NCBI RefSeq assembly: GCF_019431355.1
Contig: NZ_CP080269.1
Location: forward strand, 3,926,001-3,990,000
Direction of reading: 5' to 3'
Source of the DNA: Paenibacillus sp. R14(2021)
Lineage (GTDB): Bacteria > Bacillota > Bacilli > Paenibacillales > Paenibacillaceae
DNA: 64,000 bases
Under the pieces are notes generated by a model. It was given only the letters and a program-made list of their open reading frames with translations. It was not told where the DNA came from and made no database searches. Positions within the stretch are counted from its first letter, which is position 1, and each line of letters opens with the position of its first letter. Positions 8,888 to 17,685 of this stretch are shown here, in pieces. Made by a program: the position numbers and the translations under genes.

Positions 8888-9610
8888 ATGTTAATCAAAA
8901 GAGACAAATGGTTGCAATATCGCCTCCTTCGCAATACGTCCTCTCTCGCCCGACGGTTGCCAGAGACACAGTTGCTTAAGAAGGATGCATTACCGAAGAT
9001 GCTGCTTCTCTATCGAAGCGTCGTACTGAAACCTCGTGACGGGAGTTACGGAAGGGATATCGTGTTCATTAAACAGAACGGCGCGAACGCCTATCGTATT
9101 CAAAACGAAAAGAATGCGGTCAACATAGGAGACACCGATAAGTTACTCCGATGGCTCCGTAAAACACACAGAGGTCGTGGATATATTGTCCAAAGGCGTC
9201 TGCAGCTTGCTCAAATTCAACACAAGCCGTTAGACATTCGGATAATGGCTCAGCGAAAAAAAGGCTTTTCATCCACTTGGAACGTGACAGGCACATACGC
9301 GAAAGTGGCGGCACAAGGATATCTAGTCACAAATGTGACCAGCCGCACCATTCCAGTACTTGAGGCGCTAAAATTAGCCCGAATCGGAGATCGGAGCTTG
9401 CTTGTCAAAGCGGAAAAGATCGCACTATTGGCTGCCAAACGACTGGGAGAGCGTTACCCCATGCTTAAACAAGTCGGGTTCGATATAGGCATCGACAGGA
9501 ACCGCCGGATTTGGATCATTGAAGGCAATTATAAACCGGACTTGCGTCCTTTCCGGCTCTTGAAAGATTCCTCGATGTATCGCAGAATATTATGGTACAA
9601 GAAACATTAA
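8888..9610 (+). CDS. YheC/YheD-family ATP-grasp protein (spore coat associated)
   Basis: This 240-residue protein belongs to the YheC/YheD endospore-coat-associated family with an ATP-grasp fold. Recognisable parts are VVLKPRDGSYGRDIVFI near the N-terminus (nucleotide-binding lobe), KPLDIRIMAQ in the centre, and the C-terminal GFDIGIDRNRRIWIIEGNYKPD, where grasp enzymes bind metal-ATP. The Asn that normally sits in EVN appears as EGN. The frame begins with GTG at 8879, but GAAAGG is better placed for the ATG at 8888. It lies alone on the plus strand inside the first cassette. The substrate is unknown. A terminator follows 12 bases after the stop. Confidence 0.8.
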   Translation: MLIKRDKWLQYRLLRNTSSLARRLPETQLLKKDALPKMLLLYRSVVLKPRDGSYGRDIVFIKQNGANAYRIQNEKNAVNIGDTDKLLRWLRKTHRGRGYIVQRRLQLAQIQHKPLDIRIMAQRKKGFSSTWNVTGTYAKVAAQGYLVTNVTSRTIPVLEALKLARIGDRSLLVKAEKIALLAAKRLGERYPMLKQVGFDIGIDRNRRIWIIEGNYKPDLRPFRLLKDSSMYRRILWYKKH

Positions 9611-9621
9611 GTCGAGAAAAA

Positions 9622-9657
9622 GACGACAAGCCTTTTATCTTGGCTGTCGTCCTTTCT
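9622..9657 (+). terminator. Terminator after YheC/D gene
   Basis: GACGACA(A)GCC pairs with GGCTGTCGTC with one bulge, followed by CTTTCTGTT. It sits between the convergent ends of the genes at 8888 and 9695 and may serve both. Confidence 0.6.
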
Positions 9658-9694
9658 GTTATTACCTCATCATGATCATGTCCGCTTTAGGATT

Positions 9695-10018
9695 TCACTT
9701 GCGTCTTTTGGCACTTACAACGCGCGTCACTTGAAACTGATTTACCCCTATCTGTATAATGGCGAACTTGCTGAAAGAAGTACCGGAAGACGTATAAGGG
9801 ATCGCTTCAATATTTCCACTTGGCGTTTTGACGGTTGCGGTGATTCGAGTCAACAAACAGACTCCACGGCTGGAAGCTGTCCATGTCTCGTCACGCTGAA
9901 CCGAATAACTGTCGTCACTGCAAAAGATCGATGCATACTCAACTTTTCCAGACGCATTAAAGGATGTAGAGTTAAAAATCTGAACGGGGTCGTAAGCATT
10001 TGGATTCCTATTTCCCAT
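9695..10018 (-). CDS. Hypothetical protein, 107 residues
   Basis: I do not recognise this protein. It starts MGNRNPNAYDPVQIFNST; the ATG at 10018 has AAAGGAGG eight bases upstream, which decides the start over one at 10045. It has no signal peptide or membrane segment. The middle is rich in Ser/Thr and short hydrophobic strands (GVCLLTRITATV, KFAIIQIGVNQFQVTRVV), suggesting a beta-rich fold, and the tail is basic (SAKRRK). Its neighbours are spore-type genes, so a spore surface role is possible but not shown. Confidence 0.6.
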   Translation of the reverse strand: MGNRNPNAYDPVQIFNSTSFNASGKVEYASIFCSDDSYSVQRDETWTASSRGVCLLTRITATVKTPSGNIEAIPYTSSGTSFSKFAIIQIGVNQFQVTRVVSAKRRK

Positions 10019-10162
10019 ACCTAAAACCTCCTTTCTTATTGACATTATTCATTAAATGCAATTGAATCATTTTGGTAAGGTATAAATGTGGACAAGGAGT
10101 AAAAAAGTACGTTTGTCCGGTGGTCGCGAGGATACAGCAGCTGATGATGCTGTACCTCAAAC

Positions 10163-10199
10163 AAAAAAAGAACCACCCTCGTTGTTAAACAGGTGGTTC
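10163..10199 (-). terminator. Terminator after methyltransferase-TPR gene
   Basis: On the minus strand GAACCACC pairs with GGTGGTTC around a 14-base loop and runs into seven T. It lies about 110 bases downstream of the stop at 10309. Confidence 0.7.
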
Positions 10200-10308
10200 G
10201 AGAACTATAGGTCTAATATAACAACCCTCATCTGGGTGTCTACATGAATTTCAAATCATCCACCAGCGAGCGCTATTACTATGCTTCGCAAAGTTTCTCA
10301 AAAAAATT

Positions 10309-11868
10309 TCACGCTTGAACCATGCTTAACAATGCCATTGCCTCTTCATGACCAGGATCGAGCACTAATAACTCACGCAAGTAATGCGACGCCTCTTGGA
10401 CTAACGCTAACTCGAAGCAGCAAATAGCTAGACAATAATATACGGTCGATACGACTTCATCTTGTTCTTCAAGGATCGATATTTCAAGAAACCGTTTGGA
10501 TTCCTCGTACATACTCATCTCAAACAGTACCAACCCCGCATCGAGCGCAAGATCGTACCGCTGCTCCATGACGTAGTACGAGGACCACATCCGCTGTATG
10601 CCTGTCAAAAGATCCTGCTTTTCTTCATCGTTCGCATCCGCAATCAGACTAGAGATCCGCTTCGTGCTCTGAATGAAAAATTCCGCATCGTATCCGCCCA
10701 AACGCCAAAAGCTTAAAATATGCTCCAGGCCCATGCTTTCTAAATTGCGATCTACCCATACCTTCATGCTAAAAAATTCATCCGGTCCATAGCGTTCGAT
10801 AAACCGGCGATAAGCTAATCTCGTTTGGGGATAGTCCATCGGCTGTTCCACATGGAGAACGCAGCCAACATTAATATTTTTATAATGATGCGGTGGAAAT
10901 AACGCCGCGGCTCCTCTTTGTTCAAACACATATTGAATCGCATGGTAGTTGGCCGTTAAAGAAAAGCTACCGTGCAGGGTCAACAGCGGCGGCTCTGCGA
11001 ATTTCCAGCTATCCAGCAAGTGATCGCCTTTATCCGCCGTGACTAATAGAAAACCATGCTGCGACAACTTGTTTAGCCGCTCTAAGCAATTCAATCCTGC
11101 GACGGGGAATACAATGTGCGAATCTTCGAGCTGCTCCTTGTAGACGGCAATGACATCCCGGTAGGGATAGGTTTCTTGTTCGTACTCCGGCGCCCGCCGA
11201 TGCTCATAACTTAACACGATTTGATCCAGCAATTCCGATGGTTTTAGTGAATCATGATGTTCGGGATATTCGACGTACACGTCCGCTTCATAAACCTGTC
11301 CATCGCCTATATAAAGCAGCTCTTGCGGGATGCTGTCAAAAAAGTAGTTGGCCACGATGACTAACGGTTGTTGTAGGTCCCCTTGACGAATCATTACGTC
11401 TGACATTTCGAGGTGCAGGGATGTATCATGGATCGCATCGAACCGCGAGAAGTCGAGGATCCCCTCGGCAATAAAAGCTTGCAGCGCGGGATGCTTCTTC
11501 CAAGCCCGAACATTATTCATCGCCAAGTCCGTCATCACATAACGGAACGGAGGCAATGCGATCCCTGCGTAATCCCTCAACCGGCATAACTCATGCAACA
11601 CATGATACGCAAGACGCCCCGCTCCCGCTCCAAGCTCCACGATCATCACGGGCTCCGTACCATATCCCTTATTCGCCCGATCTTGAAGAAAACCGAAAAT
11701 CATTTCTGCGTATGCGGTCCCGATCATCGGATTGCTCGTTATGTATTGCGGCACTTGATCGTTGTTCCAAGCCCTCAATCCTTCTTCTTCGTAATACTGC
11801 CTTTGTAGATCCCATATCGGTGCATCGCTGAAGCGATAACGCTGTTTTGGATTGACTGTCATTAACAT
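10309..11868 (-). CDS. SAM-dependent methyltransferase-like protein with C-terminal helical (TPR-like) region
   Basis: This is a 519-residue protein. MIVELGAGAGRLAYHVL near residue 75 is a class I methyltransferase motif I, and VANYFFDSIPQELLYIG near residue 170 resembles the motif of the MidA/NDUFAF7-type family, the best fold guess. The last 130 residues are paired helices (SSYYVMEQRYDLALDAGLVLF, YYCLAICCFELALVQEASHYL) like tetratricopeptide repeats. The substrate is unknown. A shortened, broken duplicate lies at 7632-8584. The start at 11868 has only a weak AGCAGG site; an ATG two codons later is equally possible. Confidence 0.7.
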   Translation of the reverse strand: MLMTVNPKQRYRFSDAPIWDLQRQYYEEEGLRAWNNDQVPQYITSNPMIGTAYAEMIFGFLQDRANKGYGTEPVMIVELGAGAGRLAYHVLHELCRLRDYAGIALPPFRYVMTDLAMNNVRAWKKHPALQAFIAEGILDFSRFDAIHDTSLHLEMSDVMIRQGDLQQPLVIVANYFFDSIPQELLYIGDGQVYEADVYVEYPEHHDSLKPSELLDQIVLSYEHRRAPEYEQETYPYRDVIAVYKEQLEDSHIVFPVAGLNCLERLNKLSQHGFLLVTADKGDHLLDSWKFAEPPLLTLHGSFSLTANYHAIQYVFEQRGAAALFPPHHYKNINVGCVLHVEQPMDYPQTRLAYRRFIERYGPDEFFSMKVWVDRNLESMGLEHILSFWRLGGYDAEFFIQSTKRISSLIADANDEEKQDLLTGIQRMWSSYYVMEQRYDLALDAGLVLFEMSMYEESKRFLEISILEEQDEVVSTVYYCLAICCFELALVQEASHYLRELLVLDPGHEEAMALLSMVQA

Positions 11869-11909
11869 TTAACCTGCTCTCTAATAATTGTTGAACCTTG
11901 CTTACTTCC

Positions 11910-11964
11910 ATTATAACCAAAATGAAACGACCGTTCCCCGATAAAATACCGTGAAGCGGTCGTT
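11910..11964 (-). promoter_or_regulatory. Promoter region of methyltransferase-TPR gene with inverted repeat
   Basis: A perfect TATAAT on the minus strand (11915-11910) lies about 40 bases before the start codon, but no -35 box matches. Just upstream an 8-bp inverted repeat, AACGACCG / CGGTCGTT (11926-11933 and 11957-11964), spans the -35 area. A repressor or activator site is therefore plausible. Confidence 0.4.
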
Positions 11965-12057
11965 GCGTTACTATCGTTGTTTTCCACGTTACCCCTCGTC
12001 ACGACTTGTTCTCATCCTGACCCATATCATTCAAGGAGCTTTACACGTCTCCTGCTA

Positions 12058-12103
12058 GTTTTCCGCAAAAAACTTGCCGTTATTTATGGTACGGTTCACC
12101 GTA
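12058..12103 (-). repeat. rlmH 3'-end repeat, copy 2
   Basis: The minus strand encodes G-E-P-Y-H-K-stop (GAA CCG TAC CAT AAA then TAA), followed by CGGCAAGTTTTTTG and GAAAAC. It is the same element as at 7424, 17686 and 19829. It separates the methyltransferase/YheC cassette from the FN3-protein cassette. Confidence 0.8.
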
Positions 12104-12118
12104 ACGGAGTTAACGGCG

Positions 12119-12156
12119 AAAAAATAGGACACCCTCTATTAAGGTGTCCTATTTTT
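12119..12156. terminator. Bidirectional terminator after the FN3-protein gene
   Basis: TAGGACACC pairs perfectly with GGTGTCCTA around a nine-base loop. There are six A on the left and five T on the right, so it can work on both strands. It begins five bases past the stop of the FN3-protein gene. Confidence 0.85.
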
Positions 12157-12160
12157 CTTA

Positions 12161-15100
12161 TTATGGATTTACTTTAACCATCGTTTGACCGACGACTAGA
12201 ATGCCGTTCACATACCCGCGGAACTCGAGCAGCACCTCGGATTGGTTCCATGTAAATTCAGAACGCTCAAACTTAAACTGACCCATCTTCGCCTGACTGT
12301 AGTAGCCGTTGTTGCTGTTAAGAGCCTTCACGCCATTGATCGTTGCAGTGTTCAAGTCAAAGCCTTCAGTGCTGAAGCCTTGCGGAAGCGTAACTCGAAC
12401 GGTAAAGACACCGCTGTTGCCTTTAATAACCTTCGGTGTAACCTCAATGGTTGCTGCAATGTACACGCTGAACTGCTTCTTAATCGTTGTACTCAGTCCC
12501 GCCGCATTCATAACAGTTACGGTTACGGTGTACACACCAGGCTGATCAATCTTGAGCGATGTGTCTTTAACAGCTTCCACCGTTCCATTCGGTCCCGTAA
12601 CCGTCATTTTTTCCGATGCGATTCCCGATAGGCTGTCTGCAGCCAAATATGTCAGTTTAACGGAATCTCCGAGCTTATAAGAAGGGTTCAAGTCCATTGT
12701 GACAATTGGAGCGGATTTGTCGATTTTGACTTCTAATTGACGGACGGTCTCCTCATTGCCCGCTGCATCTGCAGAGTAGTAGCTTACGTTATGAATCCCT
12801 TCCGACTCCACGGTAAAGACGGAACCTGCTGCATAAGGAGAACCATCAAGAGAGTAATATGTCTTCGCAACGCCGCTCTGTGCATCGTTCGCTGTCAGTG
12901 TTACAGTCACGTCCTGCTTCGACCAGCCCGAAGGCACTGCCGCAGCTGTTGTCGGCGCTGTGCGATCAATCATAACCGTCGATCGCTGCGCTTTTTCCAC
13001 GTTTCCTGCCCGGTCAACCGAGTAGAAGCTGATTTCATGCACGCCGTCCGTGCTTACTTCAATTTTTGTGCCTTCTACATAATCGGATCCGTCGATCGAG
13101 TAGTACGTATTCGCAACGCCGCTCTGCGCATCTGTCGCAGTTAATGTTACCGCCGCTTCTTTCACCCAGCCTGCAGGTGCTTCTGCGGTTGTTGCCGGAG
13201 CGGTGCGGTCGATCACATTTACGGTCACAGAATGTGCTTGTTCTACGTTGCCTGCATGATCAACCGAATAGAAGTTGATCTGATGCACGCCATCCGTGCT
13301 TACTTCAACGCTTGTGCCTTCCTCATAAGCGGAACCGTCGATCGAATAGTACGTTTTCTCTACACCGCTCATAGCGTCTGCTGCTGTCAGCGTGACCGTT
13401 GCCGCTTCGTTAGACCAGCCCGTTGGAACCGTCGCAGAAGTTACCGGTTTTGTGCGGTCGATTTTCACATAGCTTGTCTTCTCAGCTTCCGTATTACCCA
13501 CTTTATCGACAGAGTAGTACGTTAGCTTGTGAATGCCTTCTTCCGTTACTGTAACCGATGTTCCGATTTCAAATGGAGCATCATTCAACGAATAGAACGT
13601 ATTTGCTACGCCTGTTTCATTGTCTGTAGCCGTCAGTGTCACTGTGACCGGACTCTGCTTCGTCCAGCTGCCAGTGGTGTTCGCTGTAGTAACCGGTGCT
13701 TCCTTATCCACAATCAGCTTTGCCAAAACGATGTTCGAAGGCGCAGACTCGCCAAACGAATTGCTGTACGAGGTCACATAGAATTCATGATTCTTGTATG
13801 ACAGGTTTGTAAGGGTATACGAAAGGTTATTCACGTTTCTCGCGAGCTGTACAGGCAAGCCGTTAACCATTTCGTACACATTGTAGCCGTTCGCATAGGT
13901 GATGAAGTTCCAAGAAATTAGCGCGCTAGTTGGGCTAAGCAGCTTAATGCTAGCTGCAGGCGGCTGCATTTCCGGATAAATAACGTTGACATCCAGCCGC
14001 TCGGAAGGGGCCGATAATCCGAAACGAGCGCTGTAAGCCTCAATCTCAAAGTGATGCACCGTTTCCGACAGGTTGTTTACTTGTGCGCTAAGGCCAGTTC
14101 CTTTATAAAGCTGTTGACGATTGCCATCGACGACTTCATAAACACGGTATTCGGTCGCCCATGTTGCCGCCTGCCACGAGAACGTAATATTATTTCCGTT
14201 AAACACAGTCGCCTTTAGTACGGGCGGCTGTACGATCGGCCATACGATGGAGAAGGTGATTCTGCTGCCTTCTGCCGACTCGCCAAAACGGCTGCTGACC
14301 GAATGGACCTCATATTCATACATCCCTTCTGCCAAGCCAGCGTAACCAACCGATGTTCCTGTAATTGTACTCTTTAGTACTTTCTCACCGTTAACAATTT
14401 GGTAGACCTTATAGCTTGTTGCATAGGTAGCTGCGTTCCATTTCAACGTAATATCGTTCACGTTCGCTGCCGTTTTTGTTAAGTTGACCGGCGCTTGCAT
14501 ATCAGGGAAGACAACCGAAACTGTAACGTCGCTGCCATCTTCGGACTCGCCATAACGGCTGTTATACGAATGAATTTCATATTCGTAGCTGCCTTCTGCT
14601 ATGTTGGCATAGGTGACAGTCGTCGATGTTACCGTGCTTTTCAACGTCTTTTGCCCATCGACGATCTGATAGACTTTATAGTTCGTTGCAAAAGGAACGG
14701 TGTCCCATCTGAGGACGATATCATTGCCATTCGCGAACGTGTAGGAAGGATTCGCCGGTTTTTGCAAGACAATTTCCGTCATCGCTACGGTTACTTGACT
14801 GCCAGCTAATGATTCGCCAAAACGCGTGCTTACGGAACGAACCATGTAGGTGTGATCACCTGCGGATACATTGGAAATGACGGTATTCAAGGAAGCTGTC
14901 GTCGCCTTAAGCACTTCCCCAGTACCTACCAGCTCATACACCTTGTAGCTGTTTGCGTATTGCACCGCGGTCCAAGACAAGAGCACATCGTTGCCGTTCT
15001 GGATTTTGGAGGTGAGATTGCCCGGAGCCGCCATTACCGGATAAATGAGCGCAATATTCACCTCTGAGCTTTTTGGCGATTCACCATAAAGCGTCGAAAC

Positions 15101-17014
15101 GGCGACGACGACAAAATCATAATTATCCGCCGCTTGATTCGTATAGGTTATGGTCGTACTACTCAACGTGCTCTTCAGCACATATTCACCGTTTACAACC
15201 CGGTATACTTTATAGCTCGTCGCGTTTGCAACTGCCGACCAAGTCAGCTTAATATCATTTCCGTTCAGGATGCTGAACGCCAGATTTGCCGGCGCTTCGA
15301 GCACAATGCCGTTCAATGTTACTACAACTGTGCTGCCTTCTGCAGACTCCCCGAAGCGGCTGGAGAATGCGTGAACCTCATATTGATACTCGCCAGCCGG
15401 CATGTTCGTATACGTAACACTCAACCCTGTAACTGTACTCTTCAGTACCTTCTGACCATCTACAATTTGGTACACTTTATAGCTAGTTGCATTCGCTGCC
15501 GCATTCCAGCTGAGCTTGAAGTCCTTCACGCTCGTAATGGTTTGGACGACATTAGACGGCGGCTCCATCGTCGGAAATTGAATCGAGAACGAGATTGCTG
15601 CGCCTTGAGCCGATTCACCGAATTTACTGGAGAAGGAGTGAATCTCATAGCTGTAATCACCTTCAGGCAATCCGGTGTATGCTGCAGCCGTGCCGGATAC
15701 CGTACTTTTAAGCACTTTCAGACCATTTACAATCTGATAAACTTTGTAGCTTGTTGCATTCGCTGCCGCATCCCATTTGAGTGTAATATCATTAATGTTT
15801 GCAGTTGTATAGCTGAGGTTTGCAGGTGCTTCCATTGAGACTGCATTGACTGTGAGTGCAAGCTGGCTGCCTTCTGCAGATTCGCCAAAATCGGCGCTTA
15901 CCGAGTGAACCTCATACGTATAATCGCCTGCCGGTACATTCGTATATACAGCGCTTGTACCCGTTACTGTGCTCTTCAGCACTTTCTGGCCACCCATAAT
16001 CTGGTATACCTTATAGCTCGTTGCAAAAGTTACAGCGTCCCATTTGAGCGTAATATCGTTCGCATTCGCGATCGTAAATCTAAAATTAGTAGGAGCCGTC
16101 ATTGTTACGGTGTTAATGTTAACTGTAACCTGACTGCCCTCTGCAGATTCGCCGAAACGGCTGCTCTCCGAATGAATTTCATACACGTATTCACCTGCCG
16201 GTACATTCGAATAAGCAACGCTTGTACCTGTTACCGTGCTCTTCAGCACCTTCTGCCCGTCAACAAGTTGATAGACCTTGTAGTCTGTTGCATTCGCGGC
16301 GGCGTCCCACTTCAACGTCAAGTCATTGCCGTTCGCAAGCGTGTACGTAGAATTGCCAGGAGCCGCCATGGTCGGATGAATGATTTCCGCTTGCACCTGT
16401 GCTGAAAGCGGAGACACTCCGTACAACGTGTTGGCCGCAGATACAGCGAACTTGTAGGTGCCTTCCGGTGCGTTCGAGATTGTAAATGTTCGTGCTGTCC
16501 CCGATGTAAGCAATTTCTGCTGTCCATCGCTATCCATCTGATAAAGGCTGTAGCTTTCAGCATAAGGTACAGCTGTCCAGCTTAATTTGATGTCATTGAC
16601 GTTAACAAGCGAATAGCTGAGTGTAGGAGCCGCCATTTCTGGGTAGGAGATTGAAACGGTAATCGGCGCACATGGTCCTGACTCGCCTTCTGCACTTAAT
16701 GTCGAGACGACATAGGTGTACGAACCTTCTGCAAGATTGTTGACCGTATAACTGTTCGTTGCAGTCGTACCGCGCAATATCAGTTGGCCATCCGTGATTT
16801 CATAAACGTTATAGCCTGTAGCGTTCACAACCGAGCTCCATGTCAATTTCGCATCATCCGGCGTGATGAGCTGTGTCGCAAGATTGCTTGGGGGCAAAAT
16901 ACTGCTGCCTGCTGCGCCGAGCACACTTTGGACTGGCAGCAAAAGCAGCTGCAGTACCAGCAGTAGAATCACTAGCGATGATACCTTGCTCGTACATTTG
17001 TTCTTCATCTTCAT
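12161..17014 (-). CDS. Secreted giant repeat protein: 12 FN3-like and 4 OmpL47-type domains
   Basis: This is a 1617-residue protein. The ATG at 17014 has AGAGAGGTAGG nine bases upstream. A signal peptide (basic start, then SLVILLLVLQLLLLPV, cleavage near SVLGA) directs export. Twelve fibronectin-III-like units of about 90 residues follow, each with an LxW-A....A-Y-VY core. Next come four units of about 80 residues with TLTATD...TYYSIDG...YSVD.AGN (OmpL47-type), an Ig-like domain and a unique C-terminus. I see no LPXTG, SLH or C-terminal anchor. The riboswitch upstream suggests a c-di-GMP-controlled matrix or adhesion protein. The DNA repeats with a period near 270 bases across about 13715-16900. 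Confidence 0.88.
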   Translation of the reverse strand: MKMKNKCTSKVSSLVILLLVLQLLLLPVQSVLGAAGSSILPPSNLATQLITPDDAKLTWSSVVNATGYNVYEITDGQLILRGTTATNSYTVNNLAEGSYTYVVSTLSAEGESGPCAPITVSISYPEMAAPTLSYSLVNVNDIKLSWTAVPYAESYSLYQMDSDGQQKLLTSGTARTFTISNAPEGTYKFAVSAANTLYGVSPLSAQVQAEIIHPTMAAPGNSTYTLANGNDLTLKWDAAANATDYKVYQLVDGQKVLKSTVTGTSVAYSNVPAGEYVYEIHSESSRFGESAEGSQVTVNINTVTMTAPTNFRFTIANANDITLKWDAVTFATSYKVYQIMGGQKVLKSTVTGTSAVYTNVPAGDYTYEVHSVSADFGESAEGSQLALTVNAVSMEAPANLSYTTANINDITLKWDAAANATSYKVYQIVNGLKVLKSTVSGTAAAYTGLPEGDYSYEIHSFSSKFGESAQGAAISFSIQFPTMEPPSNVVQTITSVKDFKLSWNAAANATSYKVYQIVDGQKVLKSTVTGLSVTYTNMPAGEYQYEVHAFSSRFGESAEGSTVVVTLNGIVLEAPANLAFSILNGNDIKLTWSAVANATSYKVYRVVNGEYVLKSTLSSTTITYTNQAADNYDFVVVAVSTLYGESPKSSEVNIALIYPVMAAPGNLTSKIQNGNDVLLSWTAVQYANSYKVYELVGTGEVLKATTASLNTVISNVSAGDHTYMVRSVSTRFGESLAGSQVTVAMTEIVLQKPANPSYTFANGNDIVLRWDTVPFATNYKVYQIVDGQKTLKSTVTSTTVTYANIAEGSYEYEIHSYNSRYGESEDGSDVTVSVVFPDMQAPVNLTKTAANVNDITLKWNAATYATSYKVYQIVNGEKVLKSTITGTSVGYAGLAEGMYEYEVHSVSSRFGESAEGSRITFSIVWPIVQPPVLKATVFNGNNITFSWQAATWATEYRVYEVVDGNRQQLYKGTGLSAQVNNLSETVHHFEIEAYSARFGLSAPSERLDVNVIYPEMQPPAASIKLLSPTSALISWNFITYANGYNVYEMVNGLPVQLARNVNNLSYTLTNLSYKNHEFYVTSYSNSFGESAPSNIVLAKLIVDKEAPVTTANTTGSWTKQSPVTVTLTATDNETGVANTFYSLNDAPFEIGTSVTVTEEGIHKLTYYSVDKVGNTEAEKTSYVKIDRTKPVTSATVPTGWSNEAATVTLTAADAMSGVEKTYYSIDGSAYEEGTSVEVSTDGVHQINFYSVDHAGNVEQAHSVTVNVIDRTAPATTAEAPAGWVKEAAVTLTATDAQSGVANTYYSIDGSDYVEGTKIEVSTDGVHEISFYSVDRAGNVEKAQRSTVMIDRTAPTTAAAVPSGWSKQDVTVTLTANDAQSGVAKTYYSLDGSPYAAGSVFTVESEGIHNVSYYSADAAGNEETVRQLEVKIDKSAPIVTMDLNPSYKLGDSVKLTYLAADSLSGIASEKMTVTGPNGTVEAVKDTSLKIDQPGVYTVTVTVMNAAGLSTTIKKQFSVYIAATIEVTPKVIKGNSGVFTVRVTLPQGFSTEGFDLNTATINGVKALNSNNGYYSQAKMGQFKFERSEFTWNQSEVLLEFRGYVNGILVVGQTMVKVNP

Positions 17015-17052
17015 GGACCTACCTCTCTCTTGTGAAAAAAAGAATAAAGCCC

Positions 17053-17080
17053 AATAAAAATAAGCCTGCTTAACAAGGCT
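17053..17080 (-). terminator. Intrinsic terminator between riboswitch and FN3-protein start
   Basis: On the minus strand AGCCT pairs with AGGCT around an eight-base loop and is followed by TATTTTTATT. It lies after the c-di-GMP aptamer and before the ribosome site, where a transcriptional expression platform is expected. A second small hairpin, CATAGT/ACTATG at 17081-17100, links it to the aptamer. Confidence 0.55.
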
Positions 17081-17104
17081 CATAGTATAAGAGAACTATG
17101 GTCC

Positions 17105-17194
17105 CTGTGGCAACCGGCTGCCTTCCGCTAGGTATGGCGGATCAGGCCCTTGGCTTTGCGTCTCACGGTTTCCCGTGATTTGCCTTTTTCACTT
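17105..17194 (-). promoter_or_regulatory. Cyclic-di-GMP-I (GEMM) riboswitch
   Basis: Read on the minus strand, the GEMM-I consensus parts appear in order. GGCAAA is followed by a stem capped by a GAAA tetraloop (TCACGG GAAA CCGTGA), then GACGCAAAGCC. Next is GGGCCT with a second stem (TCCGC ... GCGGA), and last AGGCAGCCGGTTGCC. The pairing GGC/GCC closes the first arm and GGC/GCC the second. It lies about 90 bases before the FN3-protein start codon with a terminator between, so it should switch that gene with c-di-GMP level. Confidence 0.9.
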
Positions 17195-17243
17195 GGAATA
17201 ATTTATACCTATAAAACTATCATAATCAGGATGATGCATTATT

Positions 17244-17273
17244 TGTATAAGCCAAAACGCCTACATTTGTCAA
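17244..17273 (-). promoter_or_regulatory. Promoter ahead of the c-di-GMP riboswitch
   Basis: A perfect TTGACA (17273-17268) and TATACA (17249-17244) are 18 bases apart on the minus strand, about 50 bases before the aptamer begins. Confidence 0.65.
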
Positions 17274-17410
17274 AAATTGAGTTCATTTATTAGTATAATA
17301 GTCCTAATTTTCTAAAGGACTCTTCTAGAATGAAAAACGGCTCTTTCCAACTTAATTAGAAGATGCTTTATGTCAATTTCTCTTTCTCCGGCAGCAACCC
17401 TTCTTCCGAG

Positions 17411-17647
17411 CTAAAATTCCATTTCATTAATAGATAAATTGTGGGCCCTCATCATATCGCCTAATAATGCTATGAGATTTTGTAGTACACCTAACTCATC
17501 CGCATTTTCTTGAATATATACTAATCCTCTTGTTGAATGATTTTCTCTTAAATATTGAGATAAAAGTGGTGCTGTTTTCCAATTGTGATCCCCTTTCAAT
17601 TGAGATTGATTTATTAATTGATCTTCTTCCCCAGGGAAAACAGCCAT
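17411..17647 (-). CDS. Hypothetical 78-residue ORF, possibly a gene fragment cut at the repeat
   Basis: I do not recognise this product. The frame is open further upstream, to about 17686 where the rlmH-end repeat begins, and the added residues (SYAHDLG) read smoothly into it. No ribosome site precedes the ATG at 17647. The last 50 residues look like an amphipathic helical tail (GVLQNLIALLGDMMRAHNL). The simplest reading is the C-terminal remnant of a longer protein truncated at the cassette junction, but a small intact gene is not excluded. Confidence 0.3.
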   Translation of the reverse strand: MAVFPGEEDQLINQSQLKGDHNWKTAPLLSQYLRENHSTRGLVYIQENADELGVLQNLIALLGDMMRAHNLSINEMEF

Positions 17648-17685
17648 ACCTAAATCATGGGCATAAGATGAGGTTATCAGTTGCG

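Noticed and set aside
12242..16405. Many plus-strand open frames (60-234 residues) antisense to the FN3-protein gene
   Set aside because: They lie in fixed antisense register to a repetitive coding gene, lack ribosome sites and have Arg/Cys-rich, repeat-driven composition. They are shadows.
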